DNA from: Tritrichomonas foetus
Lineage: Eukaryota; Parabasalia; Tritrichomonadida; Tritrichomonadidae
NCBI GenBank assembly: GCA_001839685.1
Contig: MLAK01000560.1
Location: forward strand, 8,865-72,864
Length of the DNA stretch: 64,000 bases
Reading direction: 5' to 3'
A program made the position numbers and the translations under genes. Below the pieces are notes generated by a model. The model was not told where the DNA came from. It made no database searches and worked only from the letters and a program-made list of their open reading frames with translations. This document shows positions 61,979 through 64,000 of this stretch, piece by piece (positions within the stretch are counted from its first letter, which is position 1; each line of letters opens with the position of its first letter).

Positions 61979-62416
61979 TTAGAAAGAAAAAACAAATAAA
62001 ATATTCACGAGAAATCCCCAAAATGCAAAGAAGAATACAATTCCAAGTGGACCAAGTAATTCTGTGAAAAAGTTGAATGATCCAATCAGCATCAAAAGTG
62101 CAGTAATTGTCATTGAATATGCGGCAATTGGATACTCCTGCTGCATGACGGCAGCACGATCAGTTCCGCTGGGTCTTCCTTTTGTCATAATCAGTAAATA
62201 CGTGGCAAAGAGTACAAAAATCACAAACATAATCGAGCAAAATCGAACGGAGTTCTTTTGAATAAAGTTTCCGTTTATGAAGCGAGTGAATATTTTCATC
62301 TGCCAACCGATGATTGCGAGCAAAAAGCCTGTAAGGATGGCCCAAAGGAGGCGCCTGAGCCAGAATTCTTGTCGTTCATTATCATTGAAAGCGCGTGGTT
62401 GTTGGTTGTATCTCAT
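61979..62416 (-). CDS. Four-TM small membrane protein, unknown
   Basis: 145 aa with four hydrophobic helices at about 23-40, 58-76, 93-112 and 120-143. The N-terminus is polar (MRYNQQPRAFNDNERQEFWLRR) and the second loop basic/polar (TKGRPSGTDRAAVMQQ). No recognisable family; a small ER or Golgi membrane protein is plausible. Confidence 0.65.
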   Translation of the reverse strand: MRYNQQPRAFNDNERQEFWLRRLLWAILTGFLLAIIGWQMKIFTRFINGNFIQKNSVRFCSIMFVIFVLFATYLLIMTKGRPSGTDRAAVMQQEYPIAAYSMTITALLMLIGSFNFFTELLGPLGIVFFFAFWGFLVNILFVFSF

Positions 62417-62825
62417 CGAAGAAAATCACCAAAATCTTTACTAAGGTTAATTTTGACAGGAATTTGCCAATCACCCGCTTCGTTAACTAAAAAAATCATT
62501 AACTTACAGCAAAAAAGTTTCACAATAAACGGTCTCGAACAAGAAATCTCGAAAAATTGAACGTAATATTGATATTAGTCAGCAATCCCTGAAAATAACA
62601 AATGATAAACATTATTTATTTAATTCCAATACCCATAAAATTAAATTTATTGAATATGCATATTCATTTTACAAAACAGCCAACATTTAAACTGGAATCA
62701 TCCACTTTTATTAACTGACTAGTTTACAAGCAAAAATGATAAAAATAAAGAAAGAATGAAAATAAATAAATGTGAAAGAAAAATGTAAATTTAACAAACA
62801 ATTTTAAATAATAACATAAAAAAAG
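62417..62825. other. Spacer, no gene seen
   Basis: About 410 nt of AT-rich sequence upstream of the four-TM gene; nothing recognisable. Confidence 0.45.
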
Positions 62826-63632
62826 TTAGCAAGAAGCTTCACTGACACTATTAACGACTTCTTCTGCAAGTTGCAGCATGATTTTTGCTCGGAAAATTTG
62901 GTCGTGCAAATAATCATAAACCAAATCATTTTTCGCAAAAAATCGATCATCCACGCAACCTGGTGATGAGCATTTTGGGAAAAGGCCTTGATTTCGAGTT
63001 CCATCGAGTGGTGCTCGCGGATCAGGACCAAGATTCTGATAAATTGTCTGATTCATCTGAAAAACCGTTTGGTCGTCTATGCAATTTGTTCTTCGAGAAA
63101 GGAGATCAGGAATCATTGTTTCAATAAGTCCTGGGCTGATTTGGTTGGCATTCCATCTACTTGTGATATTTTGAATTAGCGCTTTGACGGGTGTAATTCG
63201 ATGAACATCAAGCGTTTCTGGTGGAGTTTGCGTGGCAACAGTTCCCTCTTTGGGTCCTCTGACGATCCCATTATTCGTTAAAAATGCAATCCATGGATCA
63301 CCTAATGAACTGATATTAACGTCGACGACAATGTTCCCAGTTTGGTAACTACTTACTGGTACTCTTATGCAATTAGTTTGATTCGAAACGTATTTTTGAG
63401 GATGAATATATGAATAGCGTGAGCCAATAGCTGTAAATGGATAAAATGTGTCATTGACAAGGAAAGTCTCAATATTTCCGATCTCCGTTGTAGAAGTTGA
63501 AACATTGGTATAATTATTTTCGAGACTTGTGTTAAAGCATATAAGGCAAAAGACAATTGAGCTAAATGAGTTGGGAATGTCTTGATAATGAATCGTATAT
63601 GGATTAGGTTGGTAGGAAATATTAAATCTCAT
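62826..63632 (-). CDS. Secreted or surface protein with many N-glycosylation sites, unknown
   Basis: 268 aa from the ATG at 63632 (MRFNISYQP). At least eight N-x-S/T sequons (for example NYT, NVS, NDT, NQT, NIS, NIT) and several cysteines suggest a lumenal or extracellular domain. A hydrophobic stretch SSIVFCLICF at about 24-33 could be an uncleaved signal anchor. The C-terminal half has PGLIETMIPDLLSRRTNC and CSSPGCVDDRFF. The frame extends to 63665 only by TTG; a TCATA initiator 6 nt before 63632 supports this start. No family recognised. Confidence 0.6.
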   Translation of the reverse strand: MRFNISYQPNPYTIHYQDIPNSFSSIVFCLICFNTSLENNYTNVSTSTTEIGNIETFLVNDTFYPFTAIGSRYSYIHPQKYVSNQTNCIRVPVSSYQTGNIVVDVNISSLGDPWIAFLTNNGIVRGPKEGTVATQTPPETLDVHRITPVKALIQNITSRWNANQISPGLIETMIPDLLSRRTNCIDDQTVFQMNQTIYQNLGPDPRAPLDGTRNQGLFPKCSSPGCVDDRFFAKNDLVYDYLHDQIFRAKIMLQLAEEVVNSVSEASC

Positions 63633-63637
63633 TTTTT

Positions 63638-63642
63638 TATGA
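63638..63642 (-). promoter_or_regulatory. Initiator TCATA
   Basis: Minus-strand TCATA, 6 nt before the ATG at 63632, with GGACGTTT another 14 nt upstream. Confidence 0.45.
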
Positions 63643-64000
63643 GCAATTTTAAACGTCCCTCTCAAGACTAAATATCTTCAGAAATTAGACGGTGAGATGA
63701 AATTTATCGTTAAAAATTTGAATGAAAACATCATTGAATTAATTGGCTAGTTAAACAGTCATTTTGATTCACTGACATATCAATTGTGAATGTAATCATT
63801 TTTCTAAAAGTATCAAAATTGATTTTTCTTCCTCAATAAGTATCAAAATCAATTTTTTTTTTTGCGGATATGGGTGAAGTTGTCATTGCAAAATGTTTCT
63901 TTTTCTTTTATATCAATACCCGTTCATGGTGAGTGGGTCTTGGTATTTTAAAAATAATGTTTACGATAAACATGGTCCAATTTTCCGGAAGCAGATACAA
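63643..64000. other. Intergenic right edge
   Basis: About 360 nt; two similar AGTATCAAAATYRATTTTT stretches near 63808 and 63839 form a short direct repeat. No gene. Confidence 0.45.

Noticed and set aside
63633..63665. Longer N-terminus for the glycosylated protein
   Set aside because: It would begin at TTG; the ATG at 63632 follows an initiator.

Overview
The window looks like nuclear DNA of a parabasalid flagellate, most likely Tritrichomonas. It is AT-rich, genes are short-spaced and nearly all intronless, and TAA, TAG and TGA all act as stops. Many start codons sit a few bases behind a trichomonad-type initiator (TCA followed by pyrimidine and A/T) or a CCTTT element. The gene content fits a flagellate with hydrogenosomes: inner-arm dynein light chain p28, an OFD1-like basal-body protein, a Tom40/VDAC-type beta-barrel, GAF/phosphodiesterase and kinase signalling genes, and many coiled-coil proteins. 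I see no rRNA, tRNA or CRISPR. The species call is inference.

Layout. 1-2182 (-): a long ORF running off the left edge, with motifs like a P-element/THAP9 transposase. 3011-10155: coiled-coil protein, four-GAF phosphodiesterase homologue with a broken metal site, EXO1-type nuclease. 11053-13914: a decayed DUF3447/ankyrin gene whose modules are separated by nine short inserts at the same place. 14334-24608: dynein p28, E2F, a UBL-vWA-UBC fusion head-to-head with E2F, WD40 protein, HMG-box protein, unknowns. 25381-31686: MLH1, COG5, Rogdi-like protein and a small gene with a clear 78-nt intron. 31791-40362: coiled coils, an ABCA-type half transporter, a CAMKL kinase. 41775-48521: STI1/HOP, a coiled coil, an STI1 paralogue lacking TPR2A, a type I membrane protein. 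49217-54472: a stray ankyrin fragment, coiled coil, TMEM230-like protein, low-complexity protein, OFD1-like protein. 54731-55878: a 1,148-bp terminal-inverted-repeat element with an 8-bp target duplication. 56085-63632: TKL kinase, beta-barrel, bacterial-type CoaBC, and two membrane or secreted unknowns.

How the parts relate. Most genes are housekeeping or cytoskeletal singletons, not an operon-like system. Several are divergently transcribed with very short gaps (E2F/UBC fusion 71 nt; 32804/32879 74 nt), so they probably share promoter DNA. The least ordinary material is mobile or repeat-derived: the P-like ORF, the TIR element (8-bp duplication, the size P and hAT elements make), the ankyrin gene with repeated inserts and its stray copy at 49.2 kb. 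Two signalling proteins look remodelled: the phosphodiesterase that has lost metal ligands and the UBL-vWA-UBC fusion.
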